A stretch of DNA of 64,000 nucleotides from an uncultured Clostridiaceae bacterium (GTDB lineage: Bacteria; Bacillota; Clostridia; TANB77; CAG-508). Under the pieces are notes generated by a model. The model was not told the origin of the DNA and ran no database searches. It saw only the letters and a list, made by a program, of their open reading frames with translations. The stretch covers positions 93,280 through 157,279 of the forward strand of contig CAMOWC010000002.1 in the NCBI GenBank assembly GCA_946628065.1, in the 5' to 3' direction. A program made the position numbers and the translations under genes. This document shows, piece after piece, positions 29,439 to 37,796 of this stretch. Within the stretch, counting starts at the first letter, position 1; each line of letters begins with the position of its first letter.

Positions 29439-30578
29439 TTAATCTCCTAAACATATTCCTATATTTCTTGCCGTTTTTACTAAATCATCATCCATTGTAA
29501 CTAATCTAACATTACTTTCCGCTGTTCCTCCCTGCACTGCTCCAACTTGTTTATTATTTCCTACAACCTCTTCTAATGGTACATAGCTTAATTTTCCATT
29601 TTTTAATACTGTAAGCACATTAAACACACCATCTAAAGCAAGCTCCATAGCTTTTGCTCCATACTTTGTAGATAATACTCTATCAAATGATGTTGGAGTT
29701 CCTCCTCTTTGCATATATCCTAGCGTTGTGTTTCTAGTAACTAGTCCTGTTAGCTTTTCAAGTTCTTGAGCCACTCTTTCTCCGGCTCCTCCAAGTTGTG
29801 CATTTATAACGCCAGCTCCACCATCACGTGTAGCTTTTACTGCCATTGTGCCTCCTTTAGGTCTAGCTCCTTCTCCTACTACTACAACACTAAAGTTTTT
29901 GCCCATAGCTTGTCTTTTCTTTATTGCATCTGCGACTTTGTTTATATCATAAGGAATTTCAGGTATTATAGCTACATCTGCTCCACCAGCAATGGCTGAT
30001 TCTAAGGCAATCCATCCTGCATATCTTCCCATAACTTCCAAGCACATTATTCTGTTATGAGTCTCTGCTGTTGTATGTAGCCTATCAATTGCATCAGTTG
30101 CTACAGATACTGCTGTGTTATATCCAAAAGTAATATCTGTGCACGCAACGTCGTTGTCAATTGTTTTAGGCACCCCAATTACTTTAAGTCCTCTTAAAGT
30201 AAAGTCTCTGGCAGACTTTTGCGTACTATCTCCACCCAATGTAAATATACAATCTATCTCATCTTCTTTTACATTTTGAACACATTTTTCTGATAAATCT
30301 TGATATGTTACGTTTCCATTTTCATCTACAACTTTATAATTAAATACGTTAGCATTCAATGATGATCCTATAATTGATCCACCTTTATGCAAGATTCCTG
30401 AAGCATTATCTGCTGTACTTAGTTTTACATAGTTGTTTTTGAGTAACCCATTGTATCCGTCAATAAACCCTAAACACTCTACATTGTTTTCTTCTGCCGT
30501 TTTAACTATAGCTCTAATTACTGCATTAAATCCTGAAACATCTCCACCATTTGCTAATATAGCTACTCTCTTCAACAT
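29439..30578 (-). CDS. pfkA: 6-Phosphofructokinase, PPi-type signature
   Basis: Phosphorylates fructose-6-phosphate. The 379-residue enzyme has the catalytic motif PKTIDNDV, RMCLEVMGRYAGW-like substrate-binding residues (MCLEVMGRYAGW) and GEGARP. Lys in place of Gly in PKTIDND is the known marker of pyrophosphate-dependent or mixed-substrate enzymes. The usual GGDGS/GGDDS phosphoryl-donor loop here reads LGGDSTQKSA, an uncommon Ser. The donor therefore needs assay; PPi is more likely than ATP. Confidence 0.92.
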   Translation of the reverse strand: MLKRVAILANGGDVSGFNAVIRAIVKTAEENNVECLGFIDGYNGLLKNNYVKLSTADNASGILHKGGSIIGSSLNANVFNYKVVDENGNVTYQDLSEKCVQNVKEDEIDCIFTLGGDSTQKSARDFTLRGLKVIGVPKTIDNDVACTDITFGYNTAVSVATDAIDRLHTTAETHNRIMCLEVMGRYAGWIALESAIAGGADVAIIPEIPYDINKVADAIKKRQAMGKNFSVVVVGEGARPKGGTMAVKATRDGGAGVINAQLGGAGERVAQELEKLTGLVTRNTTLGYMQRGGTPTSFDRVLSTKYGAKAMELALDGVFNVLTVLKNGKLSYVPLEEVVGNNKQVGAVQGGTAESNVRLVTMDDDLVKTARNIGICLGD

Positions 30579-30697
30579 AAAAAACCTCCTAAAAATATAT
30601 TTGAAAAATATAAAGTTATTATATAGGTATCTTTATTTTTTTTCAATACATTTTAAAAAAATACTTTTTTATGCGTGGAAACCCATCGTAATTAATT

Positions 30698-31334
30698 TTA
30701 TTTGTTTGCAATATGTATGTTTTCTATCTCTGCACTAAGTTCCCTTGATATAATATTTTGTATTTGAGCCACCTCTGTTTGAGTTATCTCTTTACTTTCA
30801 ACTACTGCATTTATGCTATCTCCATTAACAAGAATTACTACATTTTTAAAGCCTTTAGTTTTTATTATATTTTCAGCAATCATTATTGCATTTTTTAAAT
30901 TGTTTATTTTCGTAATTTCATTTTGTGCAATTGCTTTTTGTTCTGCCGTAATATTACTTGAATCTATCATTTTTTGATAACTCTCAATTATCTGTGAATA
31001 CATGTTGTCTCTATCTAACTTTGAATTAGTAAAATATTCATCAGAAGATTCTTTAGCCTGGTTTTCTGTTGCCCTTGTTCTTTGTAGCTCTTCAGGTTCT
31101 ATTTTCTCTTGTCCCGCTTCTTCATTACTGGTTACAGAATCAATAATGTTTTCATTTTCTGATATAATAGGTTCGTCTATGATTCCGAGTACTAACAAAC
31201 GTGGCATCCCCAATCGTATCAGTGCTTGTATGGATTAAATTTGCATCATTTTGCATAAAGTTTAAATACCCTGCTGTAACTAGCATTAAAGCAATGACAA
31301 AAATAACCACTTGATTTCTTTTTAAAACTTTCAT
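30698..31334 (-). CDS. spoIIIAH: Stage III sporulation protein AH, one CGG +1 shift
   Basis: The mother-cell partner of SpoIIQ in the feeding-tube channel. It has a short cytoplasmic tip, one membrane segment (KRNQVVIFVIALMLVTAGYLNF), a variable linker, and a C-terminal YscJ/FliF-like domain with AENIIKTKGFKNVVILVNG. After ATFVST the frame has CGG at 31185-31187 and soon stops. The +1 frame continues Gly-IIDEPIISENENIID to a normal end, 211 residues. It is the last gene of the spoIIIA operon, 17 bases after spoIIIAG. Confidence 0.9.
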
Positions 31335-31351
31335 TTTATATCCTCCTTTTT

Positions 31352-31963
31352 TTATATTTGCATAGTAAAGACTTGGATTTTGTGTGTTGCAAGTCCTGTT
31401 GCTGCTTCAACAGCTTGAATAATGTTAGCCTTTATTTCTGCACTTTTAGCCCCCTCAGCAATAATTATTGCCCCCTCTAATTTTGGTAAAATTGTCTTTG
31501 TAGTAACAGGAATTTTGCTTCCTCCTTCGTCTTTATATATTACCTCTTTAGAACTATCGGTTTCTATTATTTTCCTTGTTCCTCCTCCAGAATCCGCTTC
31601 TTCTGTTGAACTTTCTTTTGTATTTTCATTATACATAGCAACCACTTCACTAGTTGTAGAATATGTAACAAGTACATCTGTTTTCCCAACCCCCTCTATT
31701 TTGCATAATATGTTTTTAAGCTTGTTTTCTAAGCTTTCTTGCATAGAAATATTGTCATTTTTGGCATCTTCCGTTTGCTGTGCCACATAGTTAATAGGAA
31801 ACTGATCATCTTCATTTTTAGTGTTATCCTCTTTTAATATCGTATTTATAGCTATTATTGTAACTATAAGTATTATTAAAAAAACAACTAAATTTTCAAT
31901 ATTCTTTTTATCGCCTTTTTCCTTTTGCTTATTGACAAGTGCTTTTACTTTTTCTTGTAACAT
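31352..31963 (-). CDS. spoIIIAG: Stage III sporulation protein AG
   Basis: A ring-forming component of the SpoIIIA-SpoIIQ complex. The 203-residue protein has a membrane segment at about residues 22-43 (NLVVFLIILIVTIIAIN). The C-terminal ring-building domain has KLKNILCKIEGVGKTDVLVTY, TETIL-like TKTILPKLEGAIIIAEGAKS and EAATGLATHKIQVFTM. It matches the known SpoIIIAG architecture and lies one base from spoIIIAF. No CGG in frame. Confidence 0.95.
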   Translation of the reverse strand: MLQEKVKALVNKQKEKGDKKNIENLVVFLIILIVTIIAINTILKEDNTKNEDDQFPINYVAQQTEDAKNDNISMQESLENKLKNILCKIEGVGKTDVLVTYSTTSEVVAMYNENTKESSTEEADSGGGTRKIIETDSSKEVIYKDEGGSKIPVTTKTILPKLEGAIIIAEGAKSAEIKANIIQAVEAATGLATHKIQVFTMQI

Positions 31964-31964
31964 A

Positions 31965-32555
31965 TCACCCCTCCTCCAGGCTTATTTTTTCTTCTGGTAC
32001 GTCATAAATTGAGCTTAAATACTTTATAATTTTTTCCTTTTCTTCGTCAGAGATAGCTTTTTGAGTGGATAATTCTTTCTTTAATCCTGTATCCCCTATA
32101 GAAATTTTGACAGATTCAATAGTTTCTGTTTCTTCACTCTTATCATTGCTTTCTCTAAGTGTTATAAGTATCTCCTGTATTTTTGCGTAACTTGCATCAT
32201 CTTGTATTTCTGCTTTAATTTTAATATCAGATACTATGTATCCTTTTTCATATAGTCTATCGCTTATGTCTTTCTTAGCATTAGTAATAAAAATATCACT
32301 TATCTTTGAACTTGGGTTTGTATTAGTATTATTTATTGTCTGTGTTTGGCTAGCACTAACTATTTGATCTAAGCTAATTTTTTCATCTGTAGCCAACTTT
32401 ATTACAGGTGAAATTACCGTAAATAGTAAAAATATTCCTAAAACTGTTTTAATGTATTTTTTGTTCTTGCCTTCTGGTAAAAGCATTTCCAAAATTGTAA
32501 CTATAATTACTGTTATTGCAATGCTACTAGCCCAATTTCCAATGTTTTTAAGCAT
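31965..32555 (-). CDS. spoIIIAF: Stage III sporulation protein AF
   Basis: A membrane component of the SpoIIIA complex. The 196-residue protein starts MLKNIGNWASSIAITVIIV and has two N-terminal membrane segments and a soluble C-terminal domain. Triplet reading appears to fuse it to SpoIIIAE in one 583-residue frame. That fusion is an artefact of reading CGG as a sense codon: a real SpoIIIAE stop lies at 32567, and AGGAGG precedes this ATG at 32555. Confidence 0.93.
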   Translation of the reverse strand: MLKNIGNWASSIAITVIIVTILEMLLPEGKNKKYIKTVLGIFLLFTVISPVIKLATDEKISLDQIVSASQTQTINNTNTNPSSKISDIFITNAKKDISDRLYEKGYIVSDIKIKAEIQDDASYAKIQEILITLRESNDKSEETETIESVKISIGDTGLKKELSTQKAISDEEKEKIIKYLSSIYDVPEEKISLEEG

Positions 32556-32566
32556 TTCATTCCTCC

Positions 32567-33716
32567 TTATCTGTACATTAGTCCGGCTATTAGATATTTT
32601 TAATGTTAAAGTAACTCCTATAATCAGCATTGTTGAAACTGAAAAAAGCATGGCAAGCAAAATTTTAAAGCTCCCCGCCATTTGTTCTAATAGTTTTGTA
32701 ATTTTTTTATCTGCTATTATTTCGCACATTGCAGTAGCTAAGTGATATGCAATTGTCAATACTGACAATTTAATAATCGGTAAAATGCAGATTCCAATTA
32801 CTACTAATACTCCAACAATTCCCACTGCATTTTTAAGAACTGTGGCACATCCTAAGACGGCATCTACTGCATCTCCCAATATCTTTCCGACTACAGGAAT
32901 AAAATTAGATACGGCAGCCTTTGCTGTCTTAGCTGTAATTCCGTCTACACTACTACTTAGTGTACCTTCAATTGAAACAAGCCCCACAAATACTGTTAAT
33001 ACTACTCCTAAAATCCAGGCAATACTTGATTTAAAATATTTTGATAATTTATCTATCTGAATCTTGTCCGATAGATTTGAAACAATTCCCAATACTGTTG
33101 CTACTAATAAAGCTGGAAGAATCAAAGTAATTATTACATTTCCAATAAATCCTATTATAAACAGTATTACAGGTTGAATTATGTTGGCAGTTGTAATGCT
33201 TCCTGTTGTAATCATTAATGAAATCAAAATAGGTGTCAAGCAGTTCATAAATCCAACAAGGTTTTCTATTGTATTTTTAACTAGCTCTATCATTTCTGTA
33301 AACGATGTCATAATTAAAGTTACTATTAAAACATACTGAGCATAATACGTAACTTGAGCAATGCTCTTGTTTTCAAGTCCTTCACTTATAGAATTTAATA
33401 TGCTGTGTATCACTATAATTGCAAGTACTATTCCTAAGCTTCTTATTGCTGTTACAGTCTCTTTGCCAAGCGCTGTAGAAATTATTTTATACCAAAAATC
33501 TCCTTTTATCTCTCCTTTAATAGCTGTGTTAAGCACTTCTGCCATGTCTATTTCTGGGAATGCCTCTTTTGAATATGTATTTGCTTCTTTTAAAAAATCT
33601 GAAATATTAAATAAATTTTTTTGTTCTTCTAAAATGTCTGTAGTAGCTTGTACATTTGAATTTAGAAATAAAAAAATAGTAATTATTAAGAATACTGTTA
33701 TTTTTACATGCCTCAC
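32567..33716 (-). CDS. spoIIIAE: Stage III sporulation protein AE, one CGG +1 shift
   Basis: The large polytopic component of the SpoIIIA complex. The 382-residue protein has a cleavable-looking N-terminal signal (residues 1-24) followed by about eight membrane segments. Near the end, ISNS is followed by CGG at 32583-32585. Triplet reading runs straight into spoIIIAF. The +1 frame gives Gly-LMYR and a TAA at 32567-32569, immediately before the spoIIIAF ribosome binding site, the expected arrangement for this operon. Confidence 0.92.
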
Positions 33717-33731
33717 TTTGTCACCTCGATT

Positions 33732-34118
33732 TTATGGGATTATTTTGATTATTAATTCAAAGAGTGCAGTTATAATTGGTATCGACATACCAATTATAAT
33801 TATTTTTCCTCCTAGGTCTATTTTATTTGCAATGGCTGTTTCTCCGCTGTCTTTGCATATACTCGTCGCAAATTCTGTTAAAAATGCTAACCCTGTCATT
33901 TTTAGTAAAATACTTAAAAAACTACTATTTATATTTGCTTTATTAGAAAGGCTGCTTAAAATACGTACTATCCCTGAGAGTTTTTCCATTACAAGTAATA
34001 TAATAATTGCCCCTGCAATCAATGAAACATATATAGCGTACTCTGGTTTGTATTGTTTTAGCACAATTATGAAAATCGTTGCAACAATCCCAATTCCTAT
34101 TATTTTTATAATGTCCAT
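33732..34118 (-). CDS. spoIIIAD: Stage III sporulation protein AD
   Basis: A 128-residue membrane protein with three or four hydrophobic segments. It includes YAIYVSLIAGAIIILLVM and LTEFATSICKDSGETAIA, the latter a recognised SpoIIIAD feature. It sits between spoIIIAC and spoIIIAE in standard operon order. No CGG. Confidence 0.94.
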   Translation of the reverse strand: MDIIKIIGIGIVATIFIIVLKQYKPEYAIYVSLIAGAIIILLVMEKLSGIVRILSSLSNKANINSSFLSILLKMTGLAFLTEFATSICKDSGETAIANKIDLGGKIIIIGMSIPIITALFELIIKIIP

Positions 34119-34145
34119 GATTTCACCTCTTTTGCTTAAAGTCTA

Positions 34146-34340
34146 TTACAAATTAAATACTGTCCTTACTGCAGAAAAAAGTGAACTGATTTCTTTTATT
34201 ACCACTGTTAGTACTATAACGATTCCTGCAAGAGTTACCATCATAGCTTGATCTTCTCTTCCAGCTTTAGACAGTATTTGATGCAATACTGCGACAATTA
34301 TTCCTATTCCAGCAATCTTAAACAAAACATCTATTTCCAT
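34146..34340 (-). CDS. spoIIIAC: Stage III sporulation protein AC
   Basis: A 64-residue two-segment membrane protein starting MEIDVLFKIAGIGIIV, with LSKAGREDQAMMVTLAGIVIV, the highly conserved SpoIIIAC core. Its length is exactly usual. It is third in the spoIIIA operon. Confidence 0.95.
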   Translation of the reverse strand: MEIDVLFKIAGIGIIVAVLHQILSKAGREDQAMMVTLAGIVIVLTVVIKEISSLFSAVRTVFNL

Positions 34341-34372
34341 TTTTCCTCCTTAAATCCTATTGCTAAAATTTT

Positions 34373-34882
34373 TTAGAACAATACTATTACAATGGCAATT
34401 CCTGTAATAACTCCCAAACTTTTATACATTTTTACGTTTTTTTCTTTTTCTATTTTTGCTTTTTCAATTTGCTCATCTAATAGACTTAATGATAAGTCAA
34501 TCTCATTTAGTTGTCCTTCCATATCTGTTTGTCCTAGCAATTTGCCAAGTGAACATATTACATTTTTATCTTCTCTTGTAATGCTAATGTCTGCTTCTCT
34601 AACAGCTTTGTTCCAGCTATCAGTTGCACTTTCTTCATTCATATAGCTGGCTGATTTTCTAAATACATTCGATACATTAGCCGAGATATCTTTTGCGATA
34701 TCGTCAAAGATGTCTTGTAATGGTGCATATGTATATCTTATTTTTGTCTTTAGTATATTAAATGCACTTTTGAACTCTTTTAGCTCAATTTCTCTTTTTC
34801 TATATTTTTGTGAAAGCAAAAAACCTATTGCTGTACAACATGCAAGTATTAATGCATAAATAACAAGCCTAATTAATTCCAT
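34373..34882 (-). CDS. spoIIIAB: Stage III sporulation protein AB
   Basis: A 169-residue protein resembling type II secretion F proteins. It has an N-terminal membrane segment (residues 5-24), a helical middle with FNILKTKIRYTYAPL and SLGKLLGQTDMEGQ, and a C-terminal membrane segment. It is second in the operon; a long palindromic repeat separates it from spoIIIAA. No CGG. Confidence 0.93.
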   Translation of the reverse strand: MELIRLVIYALILACCTAIGFLLSQKYRKREIELKEFKSAFNILKTKIRYTYAPLQDIFDDIAKDISANVSNVFRKSASYMNEESATDSWNKAVREADISITREDKNVICSLGKLLGQTDMEGQLNEIDLSLSLLDEQIEKAKIEKEKNVKMYKSLGVITGIAIVIVLF

Positions 34883-34946
34883 CTTTACCTCTTTTTTAAA
34901 GTATCTATATAATATATATTCAGCTTGTACATTATTTAGAACAAAA

Positions 34947-35054
34947 AGTGGGGACGTTTCCCAGAGGGGCTTTTCCCCCCTTTAGGGACAGGTCTGTAAT
35001 AATCAGACCTGTCCCTAAAGGGGGGAAAAGCCCCCTCTGGGAAACGTCCCCACT
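34947..35054. repeat. ~50-bp palindromic repeat inside the spoIIIA operon
   Basis: Arms 34947-34996 and 35004-35054 are inverted copies with one extra C in the right arm, around a 7-base loop. It contains GTGGGGACGTTTCCCA and AGGGACAGGTCTG and shares these words with the element at 29312. It lies between spoIIIAA and spoIIIAB, so it would be transcribed as a very stable hairpin within the operon. Confidence 0.9.
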
Positions 35055-35060
35055 GTCTCA

Positions 35061-36009
35061 TCAATTATATAAAACATATTCTGAATTTGCTTTGTTTAAA
35101 TTATATGCTTTATCTATTTCTCCCTTTGGCCCTTTTGATTTTAAAAAGATTATTCTTTCAAAAATATGACTGTTCATTAGGCTCTTAAGTGCAGGATTTA
35201 TGGCCAAGTCCTCTAAACTAGCACCATGGGCTGTAAATATGCCTTTTATTCCAGAGCAAATTGCATAGTGTATTGCCTCAACATCTTCGCTACTGCCTAT
35301 TTCATCTGCTGTAATAACATTTGGTGCCATAGATCTAACAAGCATTTTCATTCCAATTGCTTTTGGAATATTATCTAATATGTCTGTTTTTATTCCTACA
35401 TCATTTTGTGGTATTCCTCTATACATTGCTGCAATTTCGCCTCTTTCATCCAAAACTCCAACTGTAAGTCCTTTATAGTTAATGTCTTCAATTCCGTCAC
35501 TTATTTTTCTAATTAAATCTCTTAAAATTGTTGTTTTTCCTGCTCCTGGTGGTGATGCAATTAATGTGTTAAAAACTGTATTGTTTTCCGTATCAACTAC
35601 ATATTTTAAAATTTTATTACTGCATCCTATAATTTGTTTTGCAACTCTAAAATTTATACTATAAATATGATTGATATTAATTACTTTATCTCCTTCTACT
35701 ACAACATTTCCAGTTATTCCGTACACGATGCCCACCTTTTACTGTAATAAATCCATTGCATATTTGAGCCTGATATGAATAGATTGAATTTTCACATATA
35801 AGGCGAAGTGTTTCAGCCACATCTTCTGGTTTTACTGTATATTCAAATATTCTTTCTCCTTTATTAAACTTAAGAATTAACGGCTTATTAATTCTAAGCC
35901 TTATTTCCTCGAGTGTTATATAACGGTTTGCATTACTATCTTTTAAATAACTATCTATTGCTATAGAGATGCTTTTCGGAAAGTATTTTAGTAAACTTGA
36001 AACAGACAT
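35061..36009 (-). CDS. spoIIIAA: Stage III sporulation protein AA (ATPase), one CGG +1 shift
   Basis: A secretion-type ATPase of the SpoIIIA complex. The N-terminal part ends ...FITVKGGHRV, then CGG at 35719-35721, where triplet reading soon fails. The +1 frame gives Gly-ITGNVVVEGDKVINI and continues to the Walker A motif SPPGAGKTTILRDL, VLDERGEIAAMYRG and TADEIGSSEDVEAI. SpoIIIAA proteins carry HRVG at this position, so the residue coded by CGGA is a conserved glycine. The product has 315 residues and is first in the operon. Confidence 0.93.
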
Positions 36010-36120
36010 ATTTCACCTTCATTTAAATAATTAATTGAATATTTGCCATCCGCTTCCAGAAAAAACTATTTTTTGGAAGTTCCTTTTTTATTAAAACAGA
36101 TACGCACAAAGCTTAAAAAA

Positions 36121-36146
36121 ATAGGGACAAGCTATCTTGTCCCTAT
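36121..36146 (-). terminator. Intrinsic terminator of yebC
   Basis: An 11-bp stem (36121-36131 with 36136-36146), 4-base loop and a run of seven T on the minus strand. It lies 33 bases after the yebC stop. The GGGACAAG word again resembles the dispersed repeats. Confidence 0.8.
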
Positions 36147-36178
36147 TATTATATTCAGTTAATATGCTATTTATAACC

Positions 36179-36904
36179 TTATTCTTCCCAATTGTGGTAA
36201 ACCTCTATAACATCATCTAAGTCTTCAAGGTTTTCAATTAATAGCCCCATTTTCCTTGCTGGTTCTGCATCTAGCGTTATATATGTTTGTGGAACCATTT
36301 GTACTTCTGCTTCTGCAAATGTTAGTCCTTCTTTTTCTAATGCTTCTCGAACTTGTGAAAAGTCTTCTGGAGCGGTTGTTATTTCATAATAATCTTCTCC
36401 AGTTTCAAAATTTTCAGCTCCAGCCTCAATTGCCATAAGCATTAAATCGTCTTCAGATTGTTTTGTTTCTTCTTTTTCTAAGATTATAACGCCTTTTCTA
36501 TCAAATAGATATGATACACATCCATTTGTTCCTAAGTTTCCACCAAATTTATCAAATATATGTCTTACATCAGATGCAGTACGGTTTCTATTATCTGTTG
36601 TAGCATTTACTATAATGGCTACTCCATTTGGTCCATATCCTTCATATACAACTTCTTCATAGTTTTCTTGGTTGCCATCTCCAGCAGCTCTTTTAATTGC
36701 TTTATCAATCGTATCATTTGGCATGTTATTGGCTTTACATTTTGCAACAACGTCTTTCAATTTGGAATTGCTATTAATATCTGGTCCTCCCGATCTTACA
36801 GCCATTAGCAATTCTCTACCTAGTTTAGTAAATATTTTTCCTCTTGCAGCGTCTGCTTTTCCCTTTTTTGCTGCAATATTGTGCCATTTGCTATGTCCTG
36901 ACAT
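36179..36904 (-). CDS. yebC: YebC/TACO1-family protein
   Basis: A 241-residue protein of the YebC family, long annotated as a transcriptional regulator. Some members act in translation of difficult peptide stretches. The N-terminus SGHSKWHNIAAKKGKADAARGK is diagnostic, as are YEGYGPNGVAIIV and DNRNRTASDVRHIF. GGAGG precedes the ATG at 36904. It stands alone, between the spoIIIA operon and a foreign-looking gene. A translation-linked role would be of interest given the frame behaviour in this genome, but no link is shown. Confidence 0.95.
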   Translation of the reverse strand: MSGHSKWHNIAAKKGKADAARGKIFTKLGRELLMAVRSGGPDINSNSKLKDVVAKCKANNMPNDTIDKAIKRAAGDGNQENYEEVVYEGYGPNGVAIIVNATTDNRNRTASDVRHIFDKFGGNLGTNGCVSYLFDRKGVIILEKEETKQSEDDLMLMAIEAGAENFETGEDYYEITTAPEDFSQVREALEKEGLTFAEAEVQMVPQTYITLDAEPARKMGLLIENLEDLDDVIEVYHNWEE

Positions 36905-36999
36905 AGTATTTCCTCCTTTTATATCTCTTATAACTTAACACATTTTAACATATTTAATTTGTTTTGTGTAGTGTTTTTTTTAAATTAGCTAAAAAATGT

Positions 37000-37045
37000 G
37001 GTGACCCACAAAGTTCACAATTCACGTGAGTCTTTGTGGGCCACC
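37000..37045 (-). terminator. Terminator of the foreign SH3 gene
   Basis: A 14-bp stem with one mismatch (37000-37013 with 37032-37045) and an 18-base loop, followed on the minus strand by a T-rich run. It ends 7 bases before the stop codon of the GC-richer gene it terminates. Confidence 0.75.
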
Positions 37046-37051
37046 TGAGGA

Positions 37052-37714
37052 TTACTCGTCTCGATACCACTGGATTGATTCAACAAGCCAGTAGTCTCCA
37101 TCTTCATGACCATCACAGATTTCATACAAGTACACCATATCTTCTAGCTTTTCTCCAGATAGGTATCTCATGTATGCGTAACCTGTACGGCCATCCAATG
37201 TCTGAACTCGTACGTAACCGTTTCTTGTTTTTGCCTTCAGCTCAACAAGTACCGGTTCTCCATGCTGGAGCCACCCCTTGCGCGTATCGTCTTTGCTAGG
37301 GCCTTTCCTCAAAGCGAGTCTTACAGGAACATTCACAAACATCAACCTATATTCGCCTGCTCCTGAATCACAGGCATAGGTATATGTTTCATCCTGCTGG
37401 TTGCTCCTAGCAGTGCTTCTACTCTCTGGGGTTTCGATATAATCGCCTGTAAGGTATTGCCCATAGGCAAAGTATTCGTTCCCCCTGTAGGAGATCCTGT
37501 AGTACCCGTTCCGGTCTGGTCCAGAAAGAACAGTGACAGCTGAGCCATATCTGGCCCCTCCAATGATGTTCCCTTGCGGGACATCACGCAGGTTCAGAAC
37601 ATCTGCCGTCACATATGCAGTGGAGCCAGGTCGAAGCCCTCCTGCAGCCAGTACAGGAGTGATTGCCAAGGCAATCATAGTCGCGATGACTATAGCAAGA
37701 AGCCGTTTTGTCAT
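37052..37714 (-). CDS. Secreted SH3-domain protein, probably horizontally acquired
   Basis: A 220-residue exported protein. The signal peptide (MTKRLLAIVIATMIALAITPVLA) precedes two bacterial SH3-like repeats, about residues 33-90 (VTADVLNLRDVPQ...GQYLTGDYI) and 128-195 (VPVRLALRKGP...YMRYLSGEKL). Base composition and codon choice are visibly GC-richer than all neighbours. It has its own promoter, AAGGAGG site and terminator. Arg68 is coded by CGG at 37511-37513 in the SH3 motif SGPDRNGYYRI, where only triplet reading makes sense. A +1 step here would wreck the protein. It may bind cell wall; it looks like a recent single-gene import. Confidence 0.85.
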   Translation of the reverse strand: MTKRLLAIVIATMIALAITPVLAAGGLRPGSTAYVTADVLNLRDVPQGNIIGGARYGSAVTVLSGPDRNGYYRISYRGNEYFAYGQYLTGDYIETPESRSTARSNQQDETYTYACDSGAGEYRLMFVNVPVRLALRKGPSKDDTRKGWLQHGEPVLVELKAKTRNGYVRVQTLDGRTGYAYMRYLSGEKLEDMVYLYEICDGHEDGDYWLVESIQWYRDE

Positions 37715-37759
37715 GGTAGTATTCCTCCTTATGTTGTTTCGTCTAGTGACGATGTATAT

Positions 37760-37788
37760 ATTATATCACTTTTTTTATAATATGTACA
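37760..37788 (-). promoter_or_regulatory. Promoter of the SH3-domain gene
   Basis: On the minus strand TGTACA (37783-37788) and a perfect TATAAT (37760-37765) are 17 bases apart, about 45 bases before the start codon. The region is AT-rich, unlike the gene. Confidence 0.7.
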
Positions 37789-37796
37789 GTATTATG

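Noticed and set aside
31965..33716. SpoIIIAE-SpoIIIAF fusion protein
   Set aside because: The frame is open only because CGG is read as a triplet. A stop, AGGAGG and ATG lie at the true junction.
33361..34251. 296-residue plus-strand reading frame
   Set aside because: It is antisense to spoIIIAE and spoIIIAD, with hydrophobic shadow composition.
37342..37587. 81-residue minus-strand frame inside the SH3 gene
   Set aside because: It is the +1 frame of that gene and has no family features; the SH3 frame has a signal peptide and two clear repeats.
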